The notes beneath the pieces were generated by a model. The model saw only the letters and a list, made by a program, of their open reading frames with translations, had not been told where the DNA came from and ran no database searches. A stretch of DNA of 32,851 nt from a virus: positions 1-32,851 of the IMG/VR virus record IMGVR_UViG_3300033149_000574; one strand, 5' to 3'. Both the position numbers and the translations under genes were made by a program. Below, one piece after another: positions 24,341 to 30,756 of the stretch. How positions within the stretch are numbered: the stretch's first letter is position 1; each line of letters opens with the position of its first letter.

Positions 24341-24817
24341 ATGATACTAGATCTAAAGCGTTTTAAAGACGACGGAGACACAACTCTAGGTGGGTTGTAT
24401 ATTGATGGTATATTTAATTGTTTTATAGTAGAAGACCAACACCAAACAAAAAAGGTCTACGGAGAAATGAGAATCCCTGAAGGAAGTTTTAAGGTATCAC
24501 TACGAGCTGAAGGGGGTTTTCATGGAAGGTATAAAAGGAAGTTTGGTCAACAGGATGGAATGCTATGCATACACAATGCCCCCGACTGGAAAATTGTAGT
24601 GGGTGAAATTGTATTCCAGTATGTATTGATTCATATTGGTAACTCAGATGATGATACGGCTGGATGCCTTTTGCCAAATACCTCAGTTAACTCTCAAACA
24701 ATGAGAGGTTCGGATTCGACCAACGCTTACAAAAGACTTTACCTAGTAGCACATGAAGCAATAAAGAATGGCGAAGAGGTTACAATTAATATCCATGATA
24801 TAGAAGACGGCAAATGA
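24341..24817 (+). CDS. DUF5675-type putative lytic enzyme
   Basis: The 158-residue protein has the DUF5675 pattern: LGGLYIDGIFNCFIVED near the start, RIPEGSFKV (about 46-54), MLCIHNAPDWKIV (about 84-96), and YVLIHIGNSDDDTAGCLLP (about 105-123), then a helical end. The His and Cys in IHIGN..TAGCLL recall a YkuD-like active site. It has no signal peptide. It stands among small membrane proteins, so it probably is the endolysin that cuts peptidoglycan at the end of infection. Family assignment is from memory of the motif. Confidence 0.72.
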   Translation: MILDLKRFKDDGDTTLGGLYIDGIFNCFIVEDQHQTKKVYGEMRIPEGSFKVSLRAEGGFHGRYKRKFGQQDGMLCIHNAPDWKIVVGEIVFQYVLIHIGNSDDDTAGCLLPNTSVNSQTMRGSDSTNAYKRLYLVAHEAIKNGEEVTINIHDIEDGK

Positions 24818-25047
24818 TGCGAGTAATTGAAATACTACGAGAGTACGGTCTACCTTTTATCATATCTATATTGATAATTTGGGGGGTTGTATTCTTTGTA
24901 CTTTGGAAAACTCACGAATGCCCAAAGGTAAACGTTCCTGAAGTAACAAAAGAGTATATAAATAAAGTAAAACAAATTTCAGATGCAGAAGATAAACATA
25001 CTATTGATAGCCTTATGCTTGAACTTTACGGCTTTCAGCCAGATTGA
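24814..25047 (+). CDS. Inner-membrane spanin-like protein
   Basis: The 77-residue product has one N-terminal membrane segment (about residues 13-31) and a periplasmic polar helix. It overlaps the enzyme gene by four bases. The next gene starts inside it, 65 bases before its end, in another frame. That embedded arrangement is the hallmark of Rz/Rz1-type spanin pairs, which fuse inner and outer membranes at lysis. The periplasmic part is short. Confidence 0.5.
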   Translation: MMRVIEILREYGLPFIISILIIWGVVFFVLWKTHECPKVNVPEVTKEYINKVKQISDAEDKHTIDSLMLELYGFQPD

Positions 25048-25288
25048 TAGCTTACATTGTTTCACAACACCACAGGTAAAACAGTTTCTTTATACTAAGG
25101 TAGAACTTGACCTTTGTTTAAGTCAGTACGATAACATCATTATAGAGAACGATAGCTTAATTCTAAGCAACGTTAACTTATTAACTGACCTTAGTACTAC
25201 AAACAAGAAATTAAAACGCTCACGTAAAGCCTTTGAGGTTGCAACTGGCACATCAATTATATTCCTTTTATTGCTAGTGTTGTTATAA
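24983..25288 (+). CDS. Exported coiled-coil protein with C-terminal anchor (spanin partner candidate)
   Basis: At 101 residues: a signal peptide (about 1-19, ending FS before Gln-20), a polar coiled-coil region (about 38-84), and a C-terminal hydrophobic segment (about 86-101) right at the end. There is no lipobox Cys, so it is not a normal Rz1 lipoprotein. It begins within the previous membrane gene in a different frame, which supports a joint lysis role. Host-envelope spanning by signal plus C-terminal anchor is unusual. Confidence 0.5.
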   Translation: MQKINILLIALCLNFTAFSQIDSLHCFTTPQVKQFLYTKVELDLCLSQYDNIIIENDSLILSNVNLLTDLSTTNKKLKRSRKAFEVATGTSIIFLLLLVLL

Positions 25289-25393
25289 TTATACTTATAT
25301 TAGCACTTAAGGGGGATAATTTTGTTTTTTTGGTTTGTTATTTTTTATTTTTAACTCAAAGTAAACCCCGTTAACCATTTGTTTAGGTACAAG

Positions 25394-25420
25394 AAAGCTC
25401 TCTTAATCGAGGGCTTTTTT
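25394..25420 (+). terminator. Rho-independent terminator ending the late region
   Basis: AAAGCTCTC (25394-25402) pairs with GAGGGCTTT (25409-25417, one G-T pair), followed by Ts to 25420. It separates the lysis genes from the early genes that begin at 25486. The stretch 25289-25393 before it holds no gene that I can support. Confidence 0.85.
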
Positions 25421-25440
25421 ATTTTAATTCAATAAAATAC

Positions 25441-25470
25441 TTGTGTATTAAAATACATTGACTATATTAG
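25441..25470 (+). promoter_or_regulatory. Early promoter (TTG-19-TATATTAG)
   Basis: TTG (25441-25443), a 19-base spacer, then TATATTAG (25463-25470), one base from TAnnTTTG. The spacing is correct for Bacteroidota promoters. Transcription would start about 10 bases before the ATG at 25486. The spacer contains TGTATTAAAATAC (25444-25456), which recurs exactly at 28449-28461 in another promoter region, so it may bind a common regulator. Confidence 0.65.
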
Positions 25471-25485
25471 CAGAAACAAATACAG

Positions 25486-25665
25486 ATGGATATGAATATA
25501 GAGCAAGCTTTTAATATAATGAAGTCAGTAATACTAAAGCCAGTAGAAAACAATAATATCTACATACCACCAAATGGAGTGACAGAAGTTGATAGGCGTA
25601 AATACTTTACTAACTATAATGAAGATTTGAGAACTAAAGTACAAACAATTAAATTTGATAAGTAA
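25486..25665 (+). CDS. First early protein, unknown (59 aa)
   Basis: A short frame directly downstream of the early promoter. The product is 59 residues, with a helical start (MNIEQAFNIMKSVILKPV) and a polar end. Its TAA shares one base with the following ATG, so it is coupled to the next gene. It is real on frame, promoter and coupling; function unknown. Confidence 0.6.
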   Translation: MDMNIEQAFNIMKSVILKPVENNNIYIPPNGVTEVDRRKYFTNYNEDLRTKVQTIKFDK

Positions 25666-25961
25666 TGGATAAGATAATCAAAATAACAGCATCAGAACCA
25701 ACAAAAGATTTGGATGATTACATAGTAAATTTATTTATTACTAGGACACGTAGTAAAAGGCTTGGTACTTTATGGTTAGACAACGAACAAGACGCAAAGC
25801 AAATAAGCAAAGCAATGACGGCACTACCTGAACTTATGATTGTAATGGATCATTGGAAGGGAATGCAGAACTCACAACAACTAAATGCAGATAGTACTCA
25901 ATTACTACATAAAATGCTAAACGAGAAACTACAGGATGCATACAATAAAATTAATTCATAA
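25665..25961 (+). CDS. Early phage protein, unknown (98 aa)
   Basis: The product, 98 residues, is a soluble helical protein with TRSKRLGTLWLDNEQDAK in the middle and a long C-terminal helix (STQLLHKMLNEKLQDAYNKI). It shares one base with both neighbours, so all three genes are translated in a chain. No family is recognised; early host-takeover or replication accessory roles are possible. Confidence 0.6.
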   Translation: MDKIIKITASEPTKDLDDYIVNLFITRTRSKRLGTLWLDNEQDAKQISKAMTALPELMIVMDHWKGMQNSQQLNADSTQLLHKMLNEKLQDAYNKINS

Positions 25962-26287
25962 TGAATAACGAAATAGTATTTAAACAAAAGAAAAAATACA
26001 CACCTGAAGAGGATAAGTATATGCTCTTAAATATGGGTACAATGAAATACAAGGACATAGGAGAACACTTAGGAAGGTCGTACACTAGTATTCAGAATAG
26101 ACTGTACAGATTAAACTTACGAAAGCTACCAATGTATAAGAACGTAACTAAAAAGATAGTATCAGAGAAAGTCTGTGTGTTTGGTTATAAAACAGAAGCG
26201 TACTATACAGAGCAGCAAATGTTATCATGTCCATATTACAATCCTTTAGAACTTACAGGAGAAGAACTATTAATCCTAAACAAATGA
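25961..26287 (+). CDS. Myb/SANT-like DNA-binding protein
   Basis: Residues about 12-55 show a Myb/SANT-like three-helix pattern: KYTPEEDKYMLLNMGTMKY, then DIGEHLGRSYTSIQNRLYRL, with the typical PEED start and recognition helix. The C-terminal half (about 58-108) has two cysteines and no known domain. It probably binds DNA and regulates early genes or replication. Its stop overlaps a tiny membrane ORF (ATGA). Confidence 0.7.
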   Translation: MNNEIVFKQKKKYTPEEDKYMLLNMGTMKYKDIGEHLGRSYTSIQNRLYRLNLRKLPMYKNVTKKIVSEKVCVFGYKTEAYYTEQQMLSCPYYNPLELTGEELLILNK

Positions 26288-26367
26288 AAAGTAATATAAT
26301 AAACCTATTTAAAGTAGTATTATACTCTATATCTTTTATATCTTTTATATGGATATGTAATTTATAA
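26284..26367 (+). CDS. Tiny single-pass membrane protein (27 aa)
   Basis: The ATGA overlaps the stop of the Myb-like gene. The product is a single hydrophobic helix, VVLYSISFISFIWICNL at its end, after a short polar start. Part of it is built from a repeated DNA unit (TATCTTTTATATCTTTTATAT at 26332-26352). Similar overlaps are seen after the HTH gene (30627) and NinG (31371). Translation is likely but unproven. Confidence 0.4.
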   Translation: MKSNIINLFKVVLYSISFISFIWICNL

Positions 26368-26370
26368 TAG

Positions 26371-26378
26371 TATATTTG
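26371..26378 (+). promoter_or_regulatory. Promoter box for the replication genes
   Basis: TATATTTG matches the -7 consensus exactly. A transcript would begin around 26383, within the first strand of the hairpin at 26381, so the RNA would start with that structure. No clear TTG is at the normal distance upstream. Confidence 0.55.
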
Positions 26379-26380
26379 TA

Positions 26381-26443
26381 GTGTGTCAGATACTTAGCGG
26401 TTCTGTTCAATGAGGGTAGTCACGTTCCTGCACACTTCTTTTT
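26381..26443 (+). ncRNA. Structured leader or small RNA with attenuator-like stem
   Basis: GTGTGTCAG (26381-26389) pairs with CTGCACAC (26428-26435), one unpaired T, enclosing about 38 bases. TTCTTTTT (26436-26443) follows directly. The promoter box is just upstream. The unit therefore looks like a short RNA ending in its own terminator, or a leader whose stem decides whether the replication genes are transcribed. The gene starts 28 bases after the T-run. The enclosed bases are not a class I recognise. Confidence 0.5.
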
Positions 26444-26470
26444 AAACGTGATTAATATAAAACGACGACA

Positions 26471-27130
26471 ATGGCAAGCAACAAAAAATCTGTACTCTTA
26501 TATTGTGATATAATTCACACAGTGGAGAAGATGGACAACGCAACAGCAGGAAAGTTTTTCAAACACTATCTTAGATACATCAACGATTTACATCCTGAGA
26601 CTGACGACATGATAGTAGACATTGCTTTCGAGTCTGTTAAACAGAATCTTAAAAGAGATTTGAAGAAATGGGAACAAAGAGCTGAAAACAGCCGTACCAA
26701 TGGAAAGTTAGGAGGTAGACCAAAGAAACCCAAAGAACCTAATGGGTTAATTAATAACCTAACCGAACCCAAAGAACCTGTTAAAGATACAGTAACAGTT
26801 ACAGTAACAGATAAAGTAATAGAAGTAGACAATACCACGACTAAAGTCGAGGGTTTTGATTTTTCTAAACTACTAGAATACATAAACACCTCTTTCAGTA
26901 GAGACTTTAGAACCATAAACCAAAGCGTTAAAGCAAAGTACAAAGCACGTTTAAAAGATGGTTACACTAAAGATGATGTAATGAATGCAATACTGAACTG
27001 TAAAAATGATAGTTTCCATAAAGAACTAAACTACAAACATTGTACTCCTGAATATTTCAGCAGAGCAAATACACTAGACTTACATTCAGAGGTAAAAGAA
27101 GTTAAAGCTAAAAACCCTCAATATGGTTAA
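26471..27130 (+). CDS. Replication initiator-like protein (conserved phage C-terminal domain)
   Basis: The 219-residue protein has an N-terminal DUF6291-like part (SVLLYCDIIHTVEKMDN and GKFFKHYLRYIND), a basic linker (GKLGGRPKKPKEP, about 74-86), and a C-terminal domain (about 130-205) with YINTSFSRDFRTIN and NCKNDSFHKELNYKHCTPEYF. This C-terminus resembles the Phg_2220_C domain of phage replication proteins. It is followed by a DnaB-like ATPase gene overlapping by eight bases. It probably binds the origin or loads the helicase. Confidence 0.75.
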   Translation: MASNKKSVLLYCDIIHTVEKMDNATAGKFFKHYLRYINDLHPETDDMIVDIAFESVKQNLKRDLKKWEQRAENSRTNGKLGGRPKKPKEPNGLINNLTEPKEPVKDTVTVTVTDKVIEVDNTTTKVEGFDFSKLLEYINTSFSRDFRTINQSVKAKYKARLKDGYTKDDVMNAILNCKNDSFHKELNYKHCTPEYFSRANTLDLHSEVKEVKAKNPQYG

Positions 27131-28115
27131 AGGATTTAAAATAACAAAAGGTAGTGAGATACTACAGGAGTTAAAAACGTACAGAGATACGTACCACGAA
27201 AAAGGAAAATATCTAGGATGGGACAAAATGCATGAGCATTACTCAATGCAATTAGGCAACGTCACAGACTGGACTGGCTATCCTATGAGTGGTAAAACAC
27301 AAGTGTTAATGGAGTGCCTACTGAATACATCTCTTTGGTACGGTTGGCGGCATTTGGTTTATTTCCCAGACGTAGGAAATAACATTGAGATTATAGCCGA
27401 CTTATTACACAAAAAGACAGGTAAAAGTTTTGATCCAAAATCAAATAATACAATTACAGATGCAGAGATAGTAAAAGAAATAGATTGGATTACGCATCAT
27501 TTCAAGGTATTGACAAAAACTGAAATAAAATCTAGTATGTCACCTGTAGAGTTTTGGGATATGGCAGTAGAGATTAAAAAAGCGGTGGGATTAGAGACAG
27601 CTTCTATTGATGCATGGAAGGATATGTCACATAATTATTCAGAGTTCGGAGGTTACGCTCAATACTTAGAATTTGTTTTGCCATACCGTAACCAAATAGC
27701 AGAGGACAATAATTTACATCTTCACACTATCATTCACCCCAAATTAACAGACAAGGATAAGAACGGCAACAGAAAGCCACCAGTACCTTATGATTTAAAG
27801 GGGGGTTCTGAATGGTTTAATAGTGGTAAATGCCAAATAACAATACACAGAGAGGACTTAGATACGAGCGCAGTAGAAATTATATTTAATAAAATTAAAC
27901 CTCGTTCAGTAGGAAAAAAGGGTTCTATATCTTTGAGATTTGATGTTGAGCGTTTAGTGTATTATGATTTGATTTGCAACTCTGCTAATAATTACAGTAA
28001 AGATTGGGCAAGTGAACAGGGCAAATCGACAAAAGACACCAAAGATTTCACAAACAATATAAACAATCAAGCAGGATTTGGATTTGATAAAGATAAAGCC
28101 GACGCTCCTTTTTAA
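27123..28115 (+). CDS. DnaB-like replicative helicase (RecA-fold ATPase)
   Basis: The 330-residue protein is a single RecA-like domain as in the C-terminal half of DnaB. A Walker A GYPMSGKT lies at residues 52-59; a hydrophobic Walker-B-like strand with SIDAWKDM is at about 160-167; ITIHRED and basic residues (RSVGKKGSISLRFD) are near the C-terminus. The usual N-terminal helicase domain is absent. It overlaps the initiator-like gene by eight bases, so it acts with it. It could be an accessory ATPase rather than the full helicase. Confidence 0.78.
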   Translation: MVKGFKITKGSEILQELKTYRDTYHEKGKYLGWDKMHEHYSMQLGNVTDWTGYPMSGKTQVLMECLLNTSLWYGWRHLVYFPDVGNNIEIIADLLHKKTGKSFDPKSNNTITDAEIVKEIDWITHHFKVLTKTEIKSSMSPVEFWDMAVEIKKAVGLETASIDAWKDMSHNYSEFGGYAQYLEFVLPYRNQIAEDNNLHLHTIIHPKLTDKDKNGNRKPPVPYDLKGGSEWFNSGKCQITIHREDLDTSAVEIIFNKIKPRSVGKKGSISLRFDVERLVYYDLICNSANNYSKDWASEQGKSTKDTKDFTNNINNQAGFGFDKDKADAPF

Positions 28116-28123
28116 ATAAAACT

Positions 28124-28414
28124 ATGATAGAACTTTGGCAAATAGCAAGCGTAAAATGTAATCTAACTATTTTATTAAGTACAGAACAGTTTAGATTATC
28201 ATACGCTCAAAAGAAAGGATTAACCGAAAAGGAAGAAACCCACAAAAGACATAAGACATATCTTACAGAAGTGTATGAAGTATTCACGAACCTATCAAAA
28301 GAAAACACAGCACTACAAACTAGAAACATGGAACTAAACTATTCAAACGCAAAGCTACTCCATGAAATAGATAAACTTAAAGAACAAAATAAACACCTAC
28401 AGGATGGACTGTAA
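28124..28414 (+). CDS. Small coiled-coil protein, unknown (96 aa)
   Basis: The C-terminal half (about residues 55-93) is a coiled coil (LSKENTALQTRNMELNYS and LLHEIDKLKEQNKHL). The N-terminal part is helical and charged. It follows the helicase gene by eight bases and ends the first early unit. A role in the replication complex is possible by position; no family is known. Confidence 0.55.
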   Translation: MIELWQIASVKCNLTILLSTEQFRLSYAQKKGLTEKEETHKRHKTYLTEVYEVFTNLSKENTALQTRNMELNYSNAKLLHEIDKLKEQNKHLQDGL

Positions 28415-28447
28415 AAAATAAATCAAAAATAAATGTATAATACTGCA

Positions 28448-28475
28448 TTGTATTAAAATACTATACGTATATTGC
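28448..28475 (+). promoter_or_regulatory. Second early promoter region
   Basis: TTG (28448-28450), a 17-base spacer, then TATATTGC (28468-28475). It shares TGTATTAAAATAC with the 25441 promoter. The fit to TAnnTTTG is fair and the spacer is two bases shorter. It is placed 22 bases before the ATG at 28498. Confidence 0.5.
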
Positions 28476-28497
28476 AGTATAATTAAAACTTAAACAA

Positions 28498-28731
28498 ATG
28501 GAAAAGATACAAAAAAGGAAAGTTCAATTACAGTCATGTATAGACTTATTGGATAAGATTTCAAAAAGAGAGTACTGGATAGAGTGCAAGAAAGCTGAAA
28601 TTAAAATCGAGCATGAGCCTTATATTAGTTTACAGCATAAGAACGAGATGCACATTGAAACTCATTTGAATGATATAAAGAAGCTCACGAAGTCTTACAA
28701 ATCAATATTAAGAGAACTCAATGTACACTAG
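28498..28731 (+). CDS. Small basic helical protein, unknown (77 aa)
   Basis: It is 77 residues, Lys-rich and helical throughout (KIQKRKVQLQSCIDLLDKI, then KKAEIKIEHEPYI and a last helix). It is first after the second early promoter and overlaps the next gene by 11 bases. It may bind nucleic acid. No family is recognised. Confidence 0.6.
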   Translation: MEKIQKRKVQLQSCIDLLDKISKREYWIECKKAEIKIEHEPYISLQHKNEMHIETHLNDIKKLTKSYKSILRELNVH

Positions 28732-28972
28732 GCTTATAAAATTCTACAAGGGTGTGGTACTTGTACAGATACATTCAAAGCTAGTTAGTGATGGTAGTAT
28801 AGTCAGCATAGATGAAGTTGACGACCTATTAAAAGACTTTGCAGACTCTGTAGGTTCCACAAAAGACATGAGCAAAGAAGAGCTGAACGATTTAATAGAG
28901 ATAAGTAAACAGTTCGCCTTAACAATAGGCTTAGATATCGACAAAGGAAACGGAATAGAATTAAATTTTTAA
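28721..28972 (+). CDS. Small acidic protein, unknown (83 aa)
   Basis: The 83-residue protein has a basic, hydrophobic start (MYTRLIKFYKGVVLVQIH), a run of acidic helices (VDDLLKDFADSVGSTKDM, KEELNDLIEISKQFALTIG) and a short end. It overlaps the gene before it by 11 bases and is 10 bases from the next. An ATG further in (about 28862, in DMSKEEL) would give a smaller acidic version; the longer frame is preferred because of the tight overlap. Confidence 0.55.
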   Translation: MYTRLIKFYKGVVLVQIHSKLVSDGSIVSIDEVDDLLKDFADSVGSTKDMSKEELNDLIEISKQFALTIGLDIDKGNGIELNF

Positions 28973-28982
28973 AACAAACGAA

Positions 28983-29441
28983 ATGAAAACAAGTAAAATA
29001 AAACAAATATTAGACAATAAAGAACACGTAAACAATTACGGTACTACTATCTACCATAATTTATTAATGGAGAACGGAGACAAGATTAACATAGGTAAAA
29101 AAGCACTTCAGCAAGTAGGGTGGGAGTTGACTTATGAGATAGTCGAAGAGGGGCAACATGAGTTTAACAAAGCAAAGGCAGTTAATCCAAATGATTTTCC
29201 ACAAACAACACAAGCACCACAACAAACTAGACATTCAGGAATTACTTTACCAACATCAGCATCGAACGGAACTATAGATGTAGGAGACTCAATACTATAT
29301 CAGGTGTGTTTAAAAGGAGCTATGGAGCATTACACAACAACCCACAACCCACAGTTTGAAAACTTCTTTACAGCTAAAAACATAAATGAATTAGCGTTAA
29401 GCATTGCAGTAATAGCAAAAGAGAACATTAAAAATATGTAA
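28983..29441 (+). CDS. SSB-like / OB-fold phage protein (putative)
   Basis: The N-terminal half (about residues 1-60) has the form NYGTTIYHNLLMENGDKIN, then GKKALQQVGWELTYEIVEEG: strands around a Gly/Lys loop like phage single-stranded DNA-binding OB folds. A Gln/Thr/Pro-rich linker (about 73-85) leads to a C-terminal helical part (FENFFTAKNINELALSIAVI). It lies between early genes of unknown role and downstream of the helicase. SSB is an inference; no aromatic-stacking pattern is decisive. Confidence 0.5.
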   Translation: MKTSKIKQILDNKEHVNNYGTTIYHNLLMENGDKINIGKKALQQVGWELTYEIVEEGQHEFNKAKAVNPNDFPQTTQAPQQTRHSGITLPTSASNGTIDVGDSILYQVCLKGAMEHYTTTHNPQFENFFTAKNINELALSIAVIAKENIKNM

Positions 29442-29446
29442 TAGTT

Positions 29447-29710
29447 ATGTCAGAACAAAAAGAGATAGCAAAAGAACTGATAAGAAAGTACTTACCTTTA
29501 GCAATAAGCACAGACAAGTGGGGAGTCAATTGTCTTAATCAAAGACTACAAAACGCTAAACAATGTGCTATTGAAGAGATAAAAGGTATTAAAAAAGCAT
29601 TAGAAGACTACACAGAGATTATAACAGTTGAAGCGTTTGATACGATGGGAGTACCTGAAGCACCAATTTATAAATGGGAGCAAGTAGAAAAAGAAATACA
29701 TAAGATATGA
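29447..29710 (+). CDS. Small early protein, unknown (87 aa)
   Basis: The product is 87 residues with a helical, amphipathic build (EIAKELIRKYLPLAIS; ALEDYTEIITVEAFDTMG) and no signal or membrane segment. It overlaps the next gene by four bases (ATGA). The family is unknown. Confidence 0.6.
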   Translation: MSEQKEIAKELIRKYLPLAISTDKWGVNCLNQRLQNAKQCAIEEIKGIKKALEDYTEIITVEAFDTMGVPEAPIYKWEQVEKEIHKI

Positions 29711-29901
29711 GTTACGACGAAAGGAAAAAAGCATACGAAGCGGAGTTTACCAACAGAACAAAAGACAATCCTAACTTATTAAACGTTCTATTTTGGAAAT
29801 GGCAGGAAGCGTATAAAGAAAAGTGGGGATGTTATTTACAAAGCGCAAGTATAGCAGATAGGAAACACATATCTAATAATAGAGAGGGCGTAAATATATA
29901 A
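29707..29901 (+). CDS. Small early protein, unknown (64 aa)
   Basis: A 64-residue polar protein with two aromatic helices (ERKKAYEAEFTNRTKD; LFWKWQEAYKEKWG). It is the last gene of the early run. Eight bases after its stop the TGTAAATTT hairpin of the first cassette-like site begins, so this gene marks the left limit of the variable region. Confidence 0.6.
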   Translation: MSYDERKKAYEAEFTNRTKDNPNLLNVLFWKWQEAYKEKWGCYLQSASIADRKHISNNREGVNI

Positions 29902-29908
29902 TGGTTTG

Positions 29909-29951
29909 TGTAAATTTTCGTTTTAATGAAATTTACATTGTGTTAGGTGTA
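29909..29951 (+). other. Hairpin and left edge of isolated cassette unit (site H)
   Basis: TGTAAATTT (29909-29917) pairs with AAATTTACA (29929-29937). GTTAGGTGTA follows at 29942-29951. GTTAGGT is an exact GTTRRRY core, and TACACCTAAC at 30327-30336 is its complement. No AAC element is found to its left, so this is the entry edge of the first unit, either an insertion target or a partly lost site. Confidence 0.5.
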
Positions 29952-29967
29952 GTAATTAATAATAAAT

Positions 29968-30120
29968 ATGGAGTTTTTAGATATAATTAGAGTGTCAAGT
30001 GATAAATACTTAATAAGGTTTTGGAATTACCAAGGCGGTAAAAAAGAAATGATTGAAATAAGTTGCTCAAGATTTGAGTATGAAAAATATATAAAAAAAA
30101 TAGATAATGATACCAGATAG
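29968..30120 (+). CDS. Small cassette protein A, unknown (50 aa)
   Basis: The ATG lies 16 bases after the left edge of the unit. The product (50 aa) has strands at the start (MEFLDIIRVSSDKYLIRFW) and a basic helical end (FEYEKYIKKIDNDTR). It overlaps the following gene by 14 bases in another frame, so the two small proteins are co-translated. No family is known. Confidence 0.5.
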   Translation: MEFLDIIRVSSDKYLIRFWNYQGGKKEMIEISCSRFEYEKYIKKIDNDTR

Positions 30121-30322
30121 ATCAGAATTAAAAAACGGTAATATAGTAGAGGTTGATACTATTGAAATACAGATAAATAATAATGACCACAACAAATACC
30201 TTACTGCAACTATTGATTATGCTGAATATGACAATAATCAAGAATTAAGTGATGAAGACTATAACGAGTTAAATGAGTATGATGATTTAATTATAGATTT
30301 AATTGACCATTTAGAGTTATAG
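30107..30322 (+). CDS. Small acidic cassette protein B (71 aa)
   Basis: A very acidic 71-residue protein, Asn/Asp/Glu-rich, ending in DEDYNELNEYDDLIIDLIDH. It begins inside the gene for the basic protein A and ends five bases before the right edge TACACCTAAC of the unit. A basic small protein followed by an acidic one with overlapping frames is a toxin-antitoxin-like plan, but I recognise neither partner, and DNA mimicry or anti-defence action are also possible. Confidence 0.6.
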   Translation: MIPDRSELKNGNIVEVDTIEIQINNNDHNKYLTATIDYAEYDNNQELSDEDYNELNEYDDLIIDLIDHLEL

Positions 30323-30326
30323 AAAT

Positions 30327-30387
30327 TACACCTAACACCAAAACAAGAAGCGTTTTTTTAATGCTTTCTTGTTAACTGTTATCCACC
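30327..30387 (+). other. attC-like recombination site (site G)
   Basis: It starts with TACACCTAAC, where ACCTAAC is an exact RYYYAAC core. Inside, AACAAGAAGC (30342-30351) pairs with GCTTTCTTGTT (30363-30373) leaving one unpaired A/T position, the sort of extrahelical base that orients integron attC sites. It ends at GTTATCCACC (30378-30387). This is the closest match to a classical attC in the window. No complement of the closing core is found downstream. Confidence 0.65.
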
Positions 30388-30407
30388 GTTTTAATGGTGG
30401 GGTTTTT
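30383..30407 (+). terminator. Rho-independent terminator before the HTH gene
   Basis: CCACC (30383-30387) pairs with GGTGG (30396-30400) over an eight-base AT-rich loop, followed by GG and five Ts. It overlaps the right edge of the attC-like site and would stop transcription leaving the isolated cassette unit. Confidence 0.7.
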
Positions 30408-30427
30408 AAATTAAATAAAAAAAATAT

Positions 30428-30637
30428 ATGAGAAAAATAAAGAGAGGGAAAATAGAAGCAGACTTAGCAGAACTATTACGAGACTTCATAATAGATAAAG
30501 GATTAACAATAGCAGACGTAAGCAAAGCAGTAGGATGCAGCCCTCATACAATTTCAAGATGGATAAGAGGTCAACAAAGCATGAAACTAATCACATGGGA
30601 GAAACTAAATGCATACATAGATAACTATGAAGATTAA
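30428..30637 (+). CDS. HTH (XRE-type) DNA-binding protein
   Basis: The 69-residue protein is a single helix-turn-helix of Cro/C1 type: LLRDFIIDKGLTIADVSKAV, GCSPHTISRWIRGQ (about residues 37-50), and a closing helix (LITWEKLNAYIDN). No partner repressor on the opposite strand and no integrase are present, so a lysogeny switch is not supported. It may regulate NinG-region or cassette genes. Its end overlaps a tiny membrane ORF. Confidence 0.8.
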   Translation: MRKIKRGKIEADLAELLRDFIIDKGLTIADVSKAVGCSPHTISRWIRGQQSMKLITWEKLNAYIDNYED

Positions 30638-30734
30638 ATTCTGGAATATAATTATGTTTCTTTCGTGGCTATCTGTGATGCTTTTATTAATCTATTGGTG
30701 TATTCATACCAGTAAGCCTGTTAAAGTTCATTAG
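30627..30734 (+). CDS. Tiny single-pass membrane protein (35 aa)
   Basis: It starts 11 bases before the stop of the HTH gene. One membrane helix (FLSWLSVMLLLIYWCI, about residues 11-26) is preceded by a short basic start and followed by a polar end (HTSKPVKVH). It sits between the HTH and NinG genes. Such small frames arise by chance in AT-rich DNA, but the same coupling is seen twice more in this genome. Confidence 0.45.
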   Translation: MKIKFWNIIMFLSWLSVMLLLIYWCIHTSKPVKVH

Positions 30735-30756
30735 AACGCTTTAAAACAATAAGAAG

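Noticed and set aside
30428-30637. HTH protein as lysogeny repressor
   Set aside because: There is no divergent partner gene, no operator set around it and no integrase in the genome.
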